Positions 25,695 to 36,616 of a DNA stretch of 64,000 nucleotides are shown piece by piece. Each line of letters begins with the position of its first letter. The first letter of the stretch is position 1. The notes beneath the pieces are model-generated. The model had not been told where the DNA came from. It saw only the letters and a list, made by a program, of their open reading frames with translations, and did not search any database. The position numbers and the translations under genes were made by a program. This DNA comes from Apostichopus japonicus. Taxonomy: Eukaryota; Echinodermata; Holothuroidea; Aspidochirotida; Stichopodidae. The stretch covers positions 45,173,111 through 45,237,110 of the forward strand of contig NC_092576.1 of the NCBI RefSeq assembly GCF_037975245.1, written 5' to 3'.

Positions 25695-26619
25695 GGAACT
25701 GTTTCATCTGGAAAGTTTGTCCGAAGTAGCTTTTCATGGTTAAATCTGTTAGAAAATGAAACCAAAACATAGTTTATCCAATATTGCCTTCCTTTTTAAA
25801 ATTTCACACACAACAATATCAGCTTTCATCAACCATATACCAGCCATATGATTGGTCAGAAAGTCATAATGACCAGTGGTCAACCATATGGTGCATTAAC
25901 GTACCGTTCAGATTGGTCGGATTGTTTTTTGGTATTTTTTTACGCTGGTCCAAAGAGCCTACAACTCAATCGATAACCAAAAGCCTAAATCAGTAATGCT
26001 AACAAAGGGATGTTAGCAACCACCGCTGACCGTGGATGCACTCTAAACCTACAAGCAAACTCAAGCTCCGCCCACTCTGCATATTAAGGAGAGAGAGCCA
26101 GTAGAGCTGTGGTCATGCTTTGCTGATTTCAATGAATAGACAATAGACGCTCACACGCCATCATGAGGGCGATAAGATTTGGCAATGGTGCCTAATTAGC
26201 TGTCGCCAAATCAATGAGAGAAGCGAATAATGGGTCAACTCATTAATCCGGGTAACTGAGAAACATGAAAATCGGACCTCACCTAACGCTTTGATATATT
26301 CTTCAGAAAGGTACCCAGCAGCCTTATATACTGTTTGTTGCAGGTTCCAAAGTGTCTGTAAAGTGTCTTATATTTTGATGTAACAGCTTGAGTATCATGC
26401 ACAAGGGTTGGACACTGTTTTAGTGCTGGGTTGATTACATCTGATATCAGCTTTTTGATGTTTTCTTTCTGCATAAACAAAGGTGAAATGGCTATATTAT
26501 TGGCAATCATTTTTTTGATGAAGGAGTCCTTTCAATATATTTGGCAATTTGAACATCAAGCAGGTGGCATGTATTTTCCAAACTATATAAGTGTTTTATG
26601 AAGAGACCCGAGCTGAGGT
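25695..26619. other. Intergenic DNA with an unrecognised minus-strand open frame
   Basis: A 75-codon minus-strand frame at 26283-26510 has an ordinary protein-like composition but matches no family I know. An imperfect inverted repeat GATTTGGC / GCCAAATC lies at about 26,178-26,212. Confidence 0.3.
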
Positions 26620-26623
26620 GTAG

Positions 26624-27387
26624 TGTTATGAAATAGTAATACCATCTCTTTGATGTTACCGAAAAACTCCATCGAGACACCTTACAGGCCTCTTATGTAT
26701 TTATCTAGGTCATGGATTCAGTTTTCCCACGAGAAGTTTTTAACTATCTTATTGAATCTTGGTACAGGGCCTTTTCCCAAAATAGATTCCATTATGTCTG
26801 TGGAACATTCGAGAAGGTTCTCTCACGTGGTATGGAAGTTTCCATAGAAAGGGGATGGACTTCCAAACTCCCAACCAATCAGGGCAGATCAGTGCCAGTG
26901 CACTTATTTTTATATCGTTAAGTTAATACAGGATGGTCAGTTTATTGGCTGCCTTCTGATTGTGCGCAGAGGGATTTTATGGAAGTAAGGTTTAAAAGTA
27001 AAAGGAGGCCGAAAGTTTGAGCACTCCGTCAGCAAAGTTTATCACTTGATCAGCAAATTTATCACTCCGTCAGCGCTCCGTGATCAGTTTGTCATTGCTT
27101 CGTTACTATTTCATCACTCCTAATTGTTTAATTGACGGAGTCAAGTCAAGTCAAATCATTGTAATTTAATTTTATTTGTAAAGAGAATCGACAGAGATGA
27201 AATTATACCGAATCATTAATCAAATCCTATCTCGTCAAATTGTTTTTCTGTGAACTCATTGTTTTCTTCCGTTCGAGACATCTCCTGAAGAAGCATAAAA
27301 ACGGCATCAAGATATCCCAGTACCTTTCTATCGCGAGTCCCGATATAGTTTTACTATCGGAGGAGCCGGGCTCGTCACAATATTACA
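26624..27387 (+). repeat. 5' LTR of element A
   Basis: 764 bp, starts TGTTATGAAA and ends ATATTACA (TG...CA). It contains a short internal repetition around TTTATCACT and CTCCGTCAGC. Open frames inside it, repeated exactly in the 3' LTR, show no retroelement domain. Confidence 0.95.
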
Positions 27388-27405
27388 TGGTGGAGATCGG
27401 TTGCT
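27388..27405 (+). promoter_or_regulatory. Probable primer-binding site of element A
   Basis: TGGTGGAGATCGGTTGC follows the LTR directly. A TGG start here is expected from pairing with the CCA end of a tRNA. I cannot name the tRNA. Confidence 0.5.
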
Positions 27406-28066
27406 TTCTTCAGGAACAAAACGGAACTTTCACAACTTTCGTTCGTTACGATCAATAACGAACAGAAGGATTTTTTTTGGCCCGAAGACCTAACGAGGAA
27501 CCCAACGTATGTTCACGACCTTGCCTAACATACACACTCTACGAGGGAAGTCAGCCTATACTAGCCTAAGTCTGTACACCGGAACCACTGATCTGTACAC
27601 TAACGTTAATCAACCCAGCATGCAGTTCGCGTTTGAACATTCGCGCAACTAGTACGTAGAATACTACAGCTCCAAACATCAGAACTGAACATTTTCGCGA
27701 TCTAAGCCTAGACTCTACCCGATGTTAACGGCGAACGAATCTGAAGTTCTTACGAGATGTAGGCCCACCTGCTACTACTACCTGCTACTACCTACCTGCT
27801 GCTACTACTACTACTACTGTTAACCGAGGGACTTCAATCATCGTTTGCAGTTCCACTACCAGTTCTTAGTTAAACTTAAGGGTGAGTGAAATCATGCCAA
27901 TTTGTATCCCAACCCCTATTTGAGATCAGAGTGTAACGATAAGTTATTTTAATCGTGTCCATGTATTGCATATTTGTTATTTGTATTTAATAACGGTCGA
28001 TAGTGTGTTCAATTAAGTATATGCTCATGTTGTATACTCGTAACTAGCCTAATTGTATGCGGCATA
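27406..28066 (+). other. Leader of element A
   Basis: About 660 bp of non-coding sequence between primer site and gag, with a short CTACTACTACTG run at about 27,770-27,820. Confidence 0.6.
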
Positions 28067-29023
28067 ATGTCCGTCAGTGAACAGGAAACTTCGACCTCTG
28101 TTAATGTTATGCAGAAACATAGGCCCACTGATTTTTTGCCATCACGATTTCAGGGTGATGTAATTGATGCAGATTTAGCCGAAGCTCATTATTTGGGATT
28201 TGAAGATTATTTAGAGTTGCATAAATTGCCGTCCCAAACCACCCCTGAGGCTGTAGAGGAAGAATTTAAAGAAATATGTCGCATATTTAAGCGAACACTT
28301 AAAGGCCAAGCCAGACTCTGGATTGAAAACAAAAATTTTTCAACTATTGCTGATCTGCGCAAGCAATTCCTTGCTCGTTTCAGTCCAGGCACTTCTTCCT
28401 ACGCTAAATCACAGGCATTTCACGCATTAAGCTATACGCCAGGTGATACAGCTCAAGCTCATTTGGCCAAAATTTCAAAAGCTGCAGCACAATTAAGCTA
28501 TGGCGAGGACCAAATTAGAGATAAATTGATCTCGACCCTGCCTTTGCAATGCCGCTCAGCAGTGTTAATGTCTGCATCACCAAAAGCAACAATTGCAGAT
28601 TTGGTCATGAAAGTCCAATGTTATTTTGACTTACAAATCCAAAGTCAACCCCCAGCTTCTTCCGAATCATTTATGGCAATGCACGACAAAGCATCTTCTG
28701 TTCAGACTCCTACTATTTCTGCATCTTCTGAGATACACGAGTTGTGTAATAAAATTCAGGAGTTAGAAACCAAGTTTGATCAGTCACGTAGGTCAGAATC
28801 GCAAGACAATCCAAAAGATATGAGGCAAAGATATAGTTCTCGTGATTCTCGTGGTCCTAGGACAGGTCAGAATAATAACAGGAGAAGGTTACCATATTTT
28901 AATCCTTCAATCACATGTCATTACTGCCAAAATCGAGGTCATTTTGCACAATATTGCCAAATTCGCCTAAGCCATGAAATGGAGGCTAAGGTAAACAGAG
29001 TACCAACACAGAATTTTCAGTAG
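28067..29023 (+). CDS. gag: Gag of element A
   Basis: 318 codons from ATG. The first 200 or so residues look like a retrotransposon capsid domain: the segment with LKGQARLWIE and LRKQFLARFSPG is typical of Ty3-type gag, where that stretch helps form the capsid core. A Ser/Arg-rich basic region precedes one CCHC zinc knuckle, CHYCQNRGHFAQYC, near residues 283-296, which binds the RNA genome. The stop is TAG. The next frame (protease-RT) is open from 28990 in the -1 frame, a 34-nt overlap, so pol is probably made by -1 frameshifting. Intact and uninterrupted. Confidence 0.9.
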   Translation: MSVSEQETSTSVNVMQKHRPTDFLPSRFQGDVIDADLAEAHYLGFEDYLELHKLPSQTTPEAVEEEFKEICRIFKRTLKGQARLWIENKNFSTIADLRKQFLARFSPGTSSYAKSQAFHALSYTPGDTAQAHLAKISKAAAQLSYGEDQIRDKLISTLPLQCRSAVLMSASPKATIADLVMKVQCYFDLQIQSQPPASSESFMAMHDKASSVQTPTISASSEIHELCNKIQELETKFDQSRRSESQDNPKDMRQRYSSRDSRGPRTGQNNNRRRLPYFNPSITCHYCQNRGHFAQYCQIRLSHEMEAKVNRVPTQNFQ

Positions 29024-31178
29024 GGAGCACTTATGATTGCACTCATCATACAGTGACTCCAGACAAAGTACCAAGTAAGGGAAGATCGAAACGTAAAGCA
29101 AATAATGTTTGGAAGAATAGTAATATTCCTAGTTCTAGATATACAGGAAACGACCGTAGTGTGGATATTCAACTGGACACACGTAATTTTGTAAGAGGTA
29201 CTTTACATGATGGTAAAGGAATTTCATTGTTGTTTGATAGTGGAGCGACACGCTCTATCATTTCTTCTTCTACAGTGCAAAATTCAAAGTATTTGTCCTC
29301 TATACAACCAGTCTCAGTTGATGTAGTAAACCTAAAGTTGGGTAATGGTCAGTTTATTCATGCGTATAGCACGATAACATTTCAGGTCAAAATTCAGGGT
29401 CATGAATTTCAGCTTTCTGCTTTAATTGCTGCAAACCTGACAGGTATTGACTTAATATTAGGTAGTCAAACTCTGAAGGAATTGAATGGATCTTTGGACT
29501 TTACCACAAATTGTTTTAGAATTAAACAAGCCAAAGTCTTCCTTAGGCCAGTGCAGAGATTTGTTATTTACCCAGGTCAGCAAAGATACATTACTGTACA
29601 GGGACGTCTTCCACTATATGCACGAAATGCAGATGTGGTTATTAAACCGTTTCCTCTAATATCTCGTATGTGTCCTTCACGAATGTTAGTGAAAATGCAT
29701 AAAGGTAGAACAAAGATTCTACTAAGGAACATGGGTAATCAGAAATTTTGTCTGCATCCTTCTCGCACAGTGGCTCATTTAGATTTAGCAGATATCATTA
29801 CGGTCACAGAAGACATACCTACTGATTCTCTAGATTTTCTGAATGTCATGAGAGACATCGAAAAACCGTCTCTTTTTCGAACCAATTCAAACTCTAAAGA
29901 GAATCGTGATGCAATTACACGATATAATTTACATCGATATCCACATTTGGCAGCCGATGATCCCCTGGTTTCCAAATCGGAACAGGAAATCATGAGAGAT
30001 AACATTAATTTGGAACAAAGTATTCTGAATGCTTCAGAAACAGAAAGCATTTATGAATTTCTAGACTCACATAGAGATGCATTTTCTCTTTATGGTGAAT
30101 TATCTCACTGTCCAAATTATGAGGCTGATATTACTCTTACTAATGATGAGCCATTTTACATACGTCCCTATAGACTTTCAGATGAGGACAAAGTCGTTGT
30201 CGCCAGTGAGCTTGACAAATTAGTGCGATTAGGAATCTTAGCAGTAGGACATCAGTCTTATACTTCACCGGTTTTCCTCATTCCAAAGAAGGGAACAAAA
30301 GACAAAAGGGTTGTCACAGATTTTCGCTACTTGAACAGTAGAATAAAACGTCTCAATCACCCATTTCCATTACTGAATGAGACTATCCGTACCATAGGGT
30401 ACTCTGGAGCCAAAATTTTGGGTGTTCTTGACTTAAAGTCTGCAATCTTCTGTCTGCCACTTAGTGTTCATGCACAACAGTATACGGGTATTGCTTCATT
30501 TCATGGAGGAAAGCATTATTATTATAAACGCTTACCACAGGGATTGAATTTATCTCCAGCGATCTTTCAGTCGCAAATTAATGATATTTTGGCAACGATC
30601 CCAAATTCAAATAAGTTCTGTATTGCTCATCATGACGATATTATTGTGTACAGTGCAGACAAACGATCTCACAAACAACACCTACAGGCAATTTTTAAGG
30701 TTTTAATGGACAACGGATTGAAAATCTCTCCGAAAAAGTGTAGCATTTTCCAAAATTCAGTCCGATATATGGGACATTTGCTCTCAATAACCCCAGAAGG
30801 TGAGGCTTGTATCCAACCTTTGCATGACAGATGTGCAGCAATCAGGAACACACCGAAACCACACAATGTTAAGTCATTAAGACGATTTGTAGGTGCAGTT
30901 AATTATGTGGCTTCGTTTTTTCCAAATATTCAAGCACTATTGAGACCATTACATCATTTGAGTCGTAAGAGAAAGGTATTTAAATGGACAGAGGAACATC
31001 AGTGTGCATTTCAAAGTATTAAAGAGTTGTTGTGTAATCCACCTATATTGCATATGCCACAGAAATATGGTCGTTTTGTATTATATAGCGACACATCACG
31101 AGTAGCAACAGGATCATACTTGACCCAAAGAGTTAATGGCAAAGAGAATATTATTGCATATTACTCTAAGATATTACC
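28990..31178 (+). CDS. pol: Pol of element A, first part: protease, RT, start of RNase H
   Basis: The frame is open from 28990, directly after a TAA at 28987, and overlaps gag. The aspartic protease motif FDSGATRSI sits about 61 residues after codon 29053. The RT has VTDFRYLN, LGVLDLKSA, and the catalytic box AHHDDIIVYS, where the usual Tyr/Phe-x-Asp-Asp is His-His-Asp-Asp. LPQGLNLSPAIFQ precedes it. The thumb segment SLRRFVGAVNYVASFFPN and RNase H opening FVLYSDTSRVATG follow. The frame is then cut at YYSKILP by the inserted DNA element, and the stop at 31198-31200 belongs to that insertion. Role: maturation and reverse transcription of the element RNA. Confidence 0.92.
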
Positions 31179-31189
31179 CCCAGGAGAAA

Positions 31190-31690
31190 ATTCCTGTTAA
31201 TACCTGTTACAATTTCAATTGGTTTTAAACGGAACCAACAGGGACTAACAGGTACCTGTTAACGACAACTGGTTTTAACAGGTATTGTGACCAAAACCAG
31301 TTTATACCAGTTAATTGCCTGTTGCAACAGGTAAATTACCTGTAAGCTGTAACAGGTACCAATTGGTTTTAACAGGTACCTGTTAAACCAGTTGCTTTCA
31401 ACAGGTAAAATACCTGTTGAAAACAACTGGTTTAACAGGTACCTGTTGAAAACAACTGGTTTAACAGGTACCTGTTGAAAACAACTGGTTTAACAGGTAC
31501 CTGTTTAAAACAACTGGTTTACCAGGTACCTGTTGAAAACAACTGGTTTAACAGGTACCTGTTTAAAACAACTGGTTTACCAGGTACCTGTTGAAAACAA
31601 CTGGTTTAACAGGTACCTGTTGAAAACAACTGGTTTAACAGGTACCTGTTACACCAGTTGCATTCAACAGGTACCAGTTGGTTCAAATTT
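31190..31690 (+). repeat. Left subterminal array
   Basis: About 29-bp units built from ACAGGTACCTGTTGAAAAC plus AACTGGTTTA. They are regular from about 31,410 to 31,650 (eight to nine units) and irregular toward the end. Each unit contains the palindrome ACAGGTACCTGT. The short plus-strand frame here is a repeat artefact. Confidence 0.9.
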
Positions 31691-31699
31691 CTGTCTCCA

Positions 31700-31937
31700 C
31701 TTTAAGGCACATAATGGTGGATCACCGTTGTCAGGGAAGGTTTATGAGGGGAGGGGGGCTTGAAAATTTTTGTTTCTCATAAAGGGCTTATATGCAAATA
31801 ATGCAATTATTTCCTCTTTTTTTTGCTCCCTTCGTTTTTTTCACCGTCGGACATCACGTCCCCAAAATTTTTGTGGAGGTACTCTTTCCCCTGCCCCCCC
31901 CCTTCCCCGCCCTCGCTGGCTTTGCCACTGCAAAGAT
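31700..31937. mobile_element. hAT-like element fragment
   Basis: The right end is GGCTTTGCCACTG, the inverse of a CAGTGGCAAAGCC terminus. The family segments GAGGGGAGGGGGGCTT and TATATGCAAATAATG lie inside. I cannot place the left end, which merges with the subterminal array. Confidence 0.4.
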
Positions 31938-33400
31938 GTGGTATAACATATGTCTGATCACTGAATTGTTTATCCTATTTGGTACATTAAGGTAAAATGA
32001 AAAATTAACATATTAAATTTATGAGAGAGTTCTTCCAGATAGTATATGAATACGTAGCATACACATACATCAAAAGATTGAGACGAGCTCGCATCTATAT
32101 TTAGATCAGTGATTCATAGTCTAAGAAAGTAAGACACATATTGCCAAGTCAAGATCAAGATAAAAATAATTAATGTTTAAATTGTATTATGATTTAATTC
32201 TTTCTTATTTACTGTTTTTTTAAATTTTTAATATTAATTAATGATATTTGTAATTTTTAGTGACATGAAACTCTCAAATTGGGGCCAAAGACAATTTTAA
32301 ATTTTTTTTCGATAATCACATTTTGTACGAGGTTGAACTTTGACTTCAACACCATATTCAATTTCGAAACCGAGGAGCAACGGCAACTTGCATTGCACAG
32401 CGTAAGCATTGCTTGGCATGGTTTAATACGATCACTCTAAGCAACTTTCAACTGTTAATCACCCAAGAAGATCTATAGAAGAATGGAAGTATAAACCGCC
32501 ACCATCGGCCTACCTGTTGTTCCTTAAACTTGGAGGTAAAACTAACGTTAATTGTTAGGCCACTGGCACTTGTGACCGTTGTTAGGCTAGCGTTTCGCGA
32601 TACACAAGTGCAACGACAGTGAGTAGCCTAGGTTTTCTATTGAGTACTGCAGTGCATTCTCAACACTAAACTGTGCATTCTAAACACCAATTAACAATGT
32701 GTTATGTGTGTATTGGGCTAGATTGAACAGTCGCACATAATCTTCTAATTTATTTCCAAACAAATGCTGGGACTGAGTTTCAATACTGCAGTTTACTTGA
32801 AGCTTAGGTCTACACTCATTTGGTAAAGATTTCTTGAATTTCCCAAGTGAATCTAAATGGGTAGGCTATGTGATATTGAATAAAACGAGGCTAGACCTTC
32901 AAACTTACTGTTACAGTAGGCTGAACAAATTATGTTGGCTAGTCACCGGTATTATATACTTTAGTACTACTTCTAGTAAGACTAAAAAAAACGACTGAAA
33001 GACAAACTGACCTAGTGTGACAAAGAACTGTTTCTTCTCTAGCCTAGGTCTAAATAAGACTTGTTAAGTGAGCAAGCAAAATAACAACTTAAAACAATTA
33101 GGCCTATAAATAAGTTGGCTCAGTGCATTTGTGTTTCTAAAATCTTGTATTTTTAGATCTTAAAAACAAACAAAGATGTAGCCCATATTTTATTATCTCT
33201 GTAGTCTGGGCATTTGATTCTGGTTGCAATGATGACACTCTGGTTCAAATGTTCAGCTTTATACAGTCTGCTTCAGACTTTGGGAATCCTTTTTTCAGAC
33301 TATTGTGGAAGCAAATCTCACATCACTTTGTGGTGACAACTTTATTTCATTTTTTCAAATGATTCATGACTACTGCTGCTTTGCTATTTCCTTTTTCCAG
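31938..33400. other. Interior of the 5.4-kb element, no exon assigned
   Basis: AT-rich and without convincing open frames. It may hold the promoter and 5' exons of the BEN-domain gene. Confidence 0.35.
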
Positions 33401-33454
33401 GAAGAATTGAAAAACCAAATATCCAGGTGAGGTTTCCTGTGATGTACGACACCA

Positions 33455-33584
33455 GTGTGGAGGCAACAACAGAAGAGGAGAACGTATATGGCTTAAAGAC
33501 ATAATGGTGTAAGATGATATTAAGAGTTTATCCAAGAGTCCAAAAAGCAAAGGAACAAGTGCCATAGAGAAAAAAGATGGAAGG
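33455..33584 (+). pseudogene. Probable upstream exon of the BEN-domain gene
   Basis: A short open segment rich in Ser, Lys and Asp (ends KSKGTSAIEKKDGR) stops at a GGAAGG|GTGAGT donor. It joins in phase to the BEN exon at 33968. Its 5' part has a frame break around 33,500. The exon start is not resolved. Confidence 0.35.
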
Positions 33585-33967
33585 GTGAGTTTAACTATTG
33601 TACCCAAATGTGTAATGATATTATTTCGATACTTTTCATAACCTGTTTATATTAAATATATAAAAAACAGTCTGGTACATCATTTACGTACAAGCGTCAT
33701 AAGTTTGGCCAATTTTTTACTGATTTGGGATAATTATAAACATGGTTATTAAGCTTTGAAAAATAACTTGGTGTTATAGTGCACAGCTAGTAATTATTGG
33801 TAAAGCTGCTATTCCTGGCTTATAACTTGAGGGACCTTGATTTAAATGTTTACCTCCCAATATGTCGATATAAAATTTTAATGTTAATGTATGTTTATGA
33901 TAATGTGAGTTATCATGTGCTATATCTGTATATATGCTTACAGGTATATCATATTTTCTGTTCACAG

Positions 33968-34181
33968 GTCAATATTGGTGCAGATTTTGGGCTTCCTGAA
34001 GACAAGTGGGAGGCCATTTGTAGTTAAGAGAAACACTCTATGTTCGTGAAGACTTTACTGGTGTTGATTTGGGGTACCAACACTTTGAAAACGAAAGTCG
34101 TTGGGAATGCTTGCACACGATTCAACAGTGACAGAGATGCAAAACCGCTGTTGTCTCCCGTGAAGGTTAATGCTATGGAAG
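33968..34181 (+). pseudogene. BEN-domain exon carried in the DNA element
   Basis: It follows a TTTTCTGTTCACAG acceptor. The translation begins VNIGADFGLPEDKWEAIC. After one in-frame TAA (34025-34027) it continues in the same phase through a segment with MFVKTLLVLIWG, LKTKVVGNA and KPLLSPVKVNAM. This order (I-G, L-P-E-x-x-W, F-V-K-x-L-L, W-G-x-x-x-L, G-N, K-x-x-L-S-P-x-K) fits the BEN domain, a DNA- and protein-binding fold of chromatin factors such as BEND proteins. The exon ends at G|GTTAGT. The stop makes this copy a pseudogene unless the tract is spliced or read through. Assignment is by motif reading only. Confidence 0.6.
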
Positions 34182-34706
34182 GTTAGTCATTATGAAAAGC
34201 TTTCAAACAAGTTACCATTTATATTACAAGCTCATGACTTAGTACACAAGTGTAAAATATAATTTACTGAATAAGCTGTTTTTCAGGAGTAAGTAATTTT
34301 TTAACACTGACAGAACTATTTATCAGTAGGATTATGCATTCCAGTATCATGAGTTAACAACTGATATCATTTTGGTTGGTTCTTAATTGCCTTTGAGTTC
34401 TGACAGGAAGCCTACAATCAAACTACCATAGTGGTGTGGTTTTTCCAACCAAAAGATTGAGCAAACCCAAATTCTAAACCAAAAGAATGTTCTTGGTTAG
34501 ACTGTGATTGCTAGTCCATTCAGGTTGGATACCAACAGAGATAAATATCGTGAGACATTCTAAACCATAGGAAAGTTTGACCTTTAACTTTCCATGAAAG
34601 CACTCATCTAGCAATGCAAGAGAGTTTGTTAAGTTTTAGGACCACACTGTTACTGTTAATCATGATAAGTCAATTCTTAAGTGTTCATACGCTTTGTTTC
34701 TTGCAG

Positions 34707-34818
34707 CACAATTCGTGGAACGTTTGAAAGAAAGCTGCAGTTTACTGAGGAAGCTGCAAGGTTCAGCAAATACATATCCGAGAAGCTGACGTCAATCGTA
34801 AAACAAAGAAGGCCTTAA
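34707..34818 (+). pseudogene. Terminal exon of the BEN-domain gene
   Basis: It starts after a CTTTGTTTCTTGCAG acceptor and ends at TAA. One frame gives a helical, Lys/Glu-rich tail (KLQFTEEAARFSKYISEKL) that would suit the last helix of a BEN domain. The predicted splice does not put that tail in phase with the preceding exon, which suggests an acceptor change or indel. Confidence 0.4.
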
Positions 34819-35939
34819 AACATTAGTATCATATTATTTTTTCAATGGTTATTGCTTACCATTAAACAGTCTTTAGTTTTATTCAAACTGACAGCACATT
34901 GCTGTCACTGACAAGTTAACTTTTCAGAGGAATCTTTCCAGACAGTTCTTTTTTCAAAGTAGGATTAAACCCATATTTAGTATTATGTTTTAAACAGTTG
35001 TTGTTTGCCATTATATGGTATTTAGTTTTTTAATTAAATTCAGGAAATGGAAAGTATGTTGCTGTCAATTACAACTTAAGTTTTCAATGGAGATCTTCTG
35101 GACAGTTTTTTCTTGAAAGTGATTTAACCATGACTATTATAGACTGATGTTGACTTTTACTTGGCAAAGTCATCTTTCCACTTTTGCCTTATTTTTTTTA
35201 AAGAACTAACATTTCTAGTAATCAGTATGTTCAAATGCCATTAAACAGTATTCAGATTTTTATTCAAACTCCAGAATAGACAGTATATTGTCGTCACATA
35301 TGTGTTCAGTATAAATATGCATTACAAATACATGCTTTGTAGGTAAATATTGTTTTTTAAGATCTGATTGGTAGCCAATTTAAGAATGAATTCCTTTCAA
35401 AAGGTTACTGTCTGACTAGCTATTATTATTGTCTGCCTAGCATGCAGAATTGCAGACTACATAGTTTGGTAATGCTAACTCTTGAATAACTTTTTTCTAT
35501 TCAGCTGTAACTTTTATTTTGATATAATGATTGATAAAAAATTAACCTTTATATTGTTTTAACAGATAGAGTTTCCTTTCTTAATTGCCACAGCAATACA
35601 TAAAATCATTGTTTTAATGAACATATTTAGCTGGTATTTCATAATATATGTAAGTTTTTAATGTGTAATATGAAAGCGTTTACTTCAGAAGTTTGCTTTC
35701 TTTTTAAACTCCAAATTTATGTTTTCTTTTTCATTGCCCTCAACTTTGCATTATTGTGCAGTACTATACATTTGCCATTCATGTTTGATCCATTAACTTG
35801 TCTTAACTTTGTTGGAATAAAATGATATTTTCAGATTTTTGTTAACAGTGATTTTTACTCCATCTGCTGGAAGTTCTCCCTCGCCTTAACTTGCTTGTTA
35901 AGTGTTAGACCTACATCATGTGCAACTGTAAAGAGTAAT
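34819..35939. other. Interior of the 5.4-kb element, no gene seen
   Basis: AT-rich. ATTAAACAGT-TT-AGTTTTTATTCAAACT-like segments recur at about 34,862, 35,010 and 35,245, hinting at a diverged tandem repeat. Confidence 0.4.
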
Positions 35940-36600
35940 TTTAACCTGTTGAAGTTCATCGCCACCTGTTTTCACCAGATAACTTGTTGAAAACAATTGA
36001 AACTGTGGAAAATCCTACTGTTATAACCAGCTTAAAACCTTCCATACATGTTCTTACCTGTTCAAACGTTTTCAATACCAGTAAAGACATGTTGAAAACA
36101 GAACCAGTTAAAACCTGTTACCCCTGTTGAAAACAGTTGAAACCAGTTCATACAGTATGTTATTACCAGTTAATAGCTGTTGCGCCTGTTGAAAACAGTT
36201 GAAACCTGTTATTACCAGTTAATACCTGTTCATGCCAGTTAAAAGCTGTTGTGCCTGTTGAAACTTGTTGAGAACAGTTGAAACCGGTTAATACCAGTTA
36301 AAAACTGTTATGCCTGTTGAAAACAGTTGAAACCTGTTATTACCAGTTAATTCCCTTTAATACCAGCTAAAGCTGTTGTGCCTGTTGAAACCTGTTAAAA
36401 ACAGTTGAAACCTGTTAATACCAGCTAATACCAGTTAAAAACTGTTATGCCTGTTGAAAACAGTTGAAACCTGTTAATACCAGTTAATACCTGTCAATAC
36501 CAGTTAACACCCGTTAATACCATTTAATACCTGTTATTACCTGTCACCAAATACCAGTTGCAACAGGTACCTGTTAAAACCAGTTCAACAGGTATTAACT
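35940..36600 (+). repeat. Right subterminal array
   Basis: Irregular repeats of GAAAACAGTTGAAACC, TGTTAATACCAGTTAATACC and TGCCTGTTGA. The motif vocabulary matches the left array (CTGTT, AACAG, CCAGTT) with a different unit. Confidence 0.85.
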
Positions 36601-36616
36601 GGAATTTTCACCTGGG

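Larger units (their letters stand above)
31179..36616. mobile_element. 5.4-kb DNA element inserted in RNase H, with subterminal arrays and BEN-domain cargo
   Basis: The left end reads CCCAGGAGAAAATTCC. The right end reversed reads CCCAGGTGAAAATTCC, and the likeness goes on inward through GTTAATACCTG. Both end regions are arrays of short palindromic motifs (CTGTT, AACAG, CCAGTT). Host coding sequence resumes in the same reading phase on the far side, so this is a clean insertion. The target duplication is short: ACC occurs at 31176-31178 and 36619-36621, with two extra bases at the right. The interior has a split BEN-domain gene fragment but no transposase that I recognise. Superfamily unknown. 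A 3-bp duplication would fit several superfamilies. Confidence 0.8.

Noticed and set aside
26650..26921. Open frames inside the LTRs of element A
   Set aside because: Present identically in both LTRs, without a known domain or initiation context. Expected by chance in 764 bp.
31410..31650. CRISPR-like look of regular 29-bp repeats
   Set aside because: The repeats are contiguous with no unique spacers, and the genome is eukaryotic. They are a tandem array at a transposon end.
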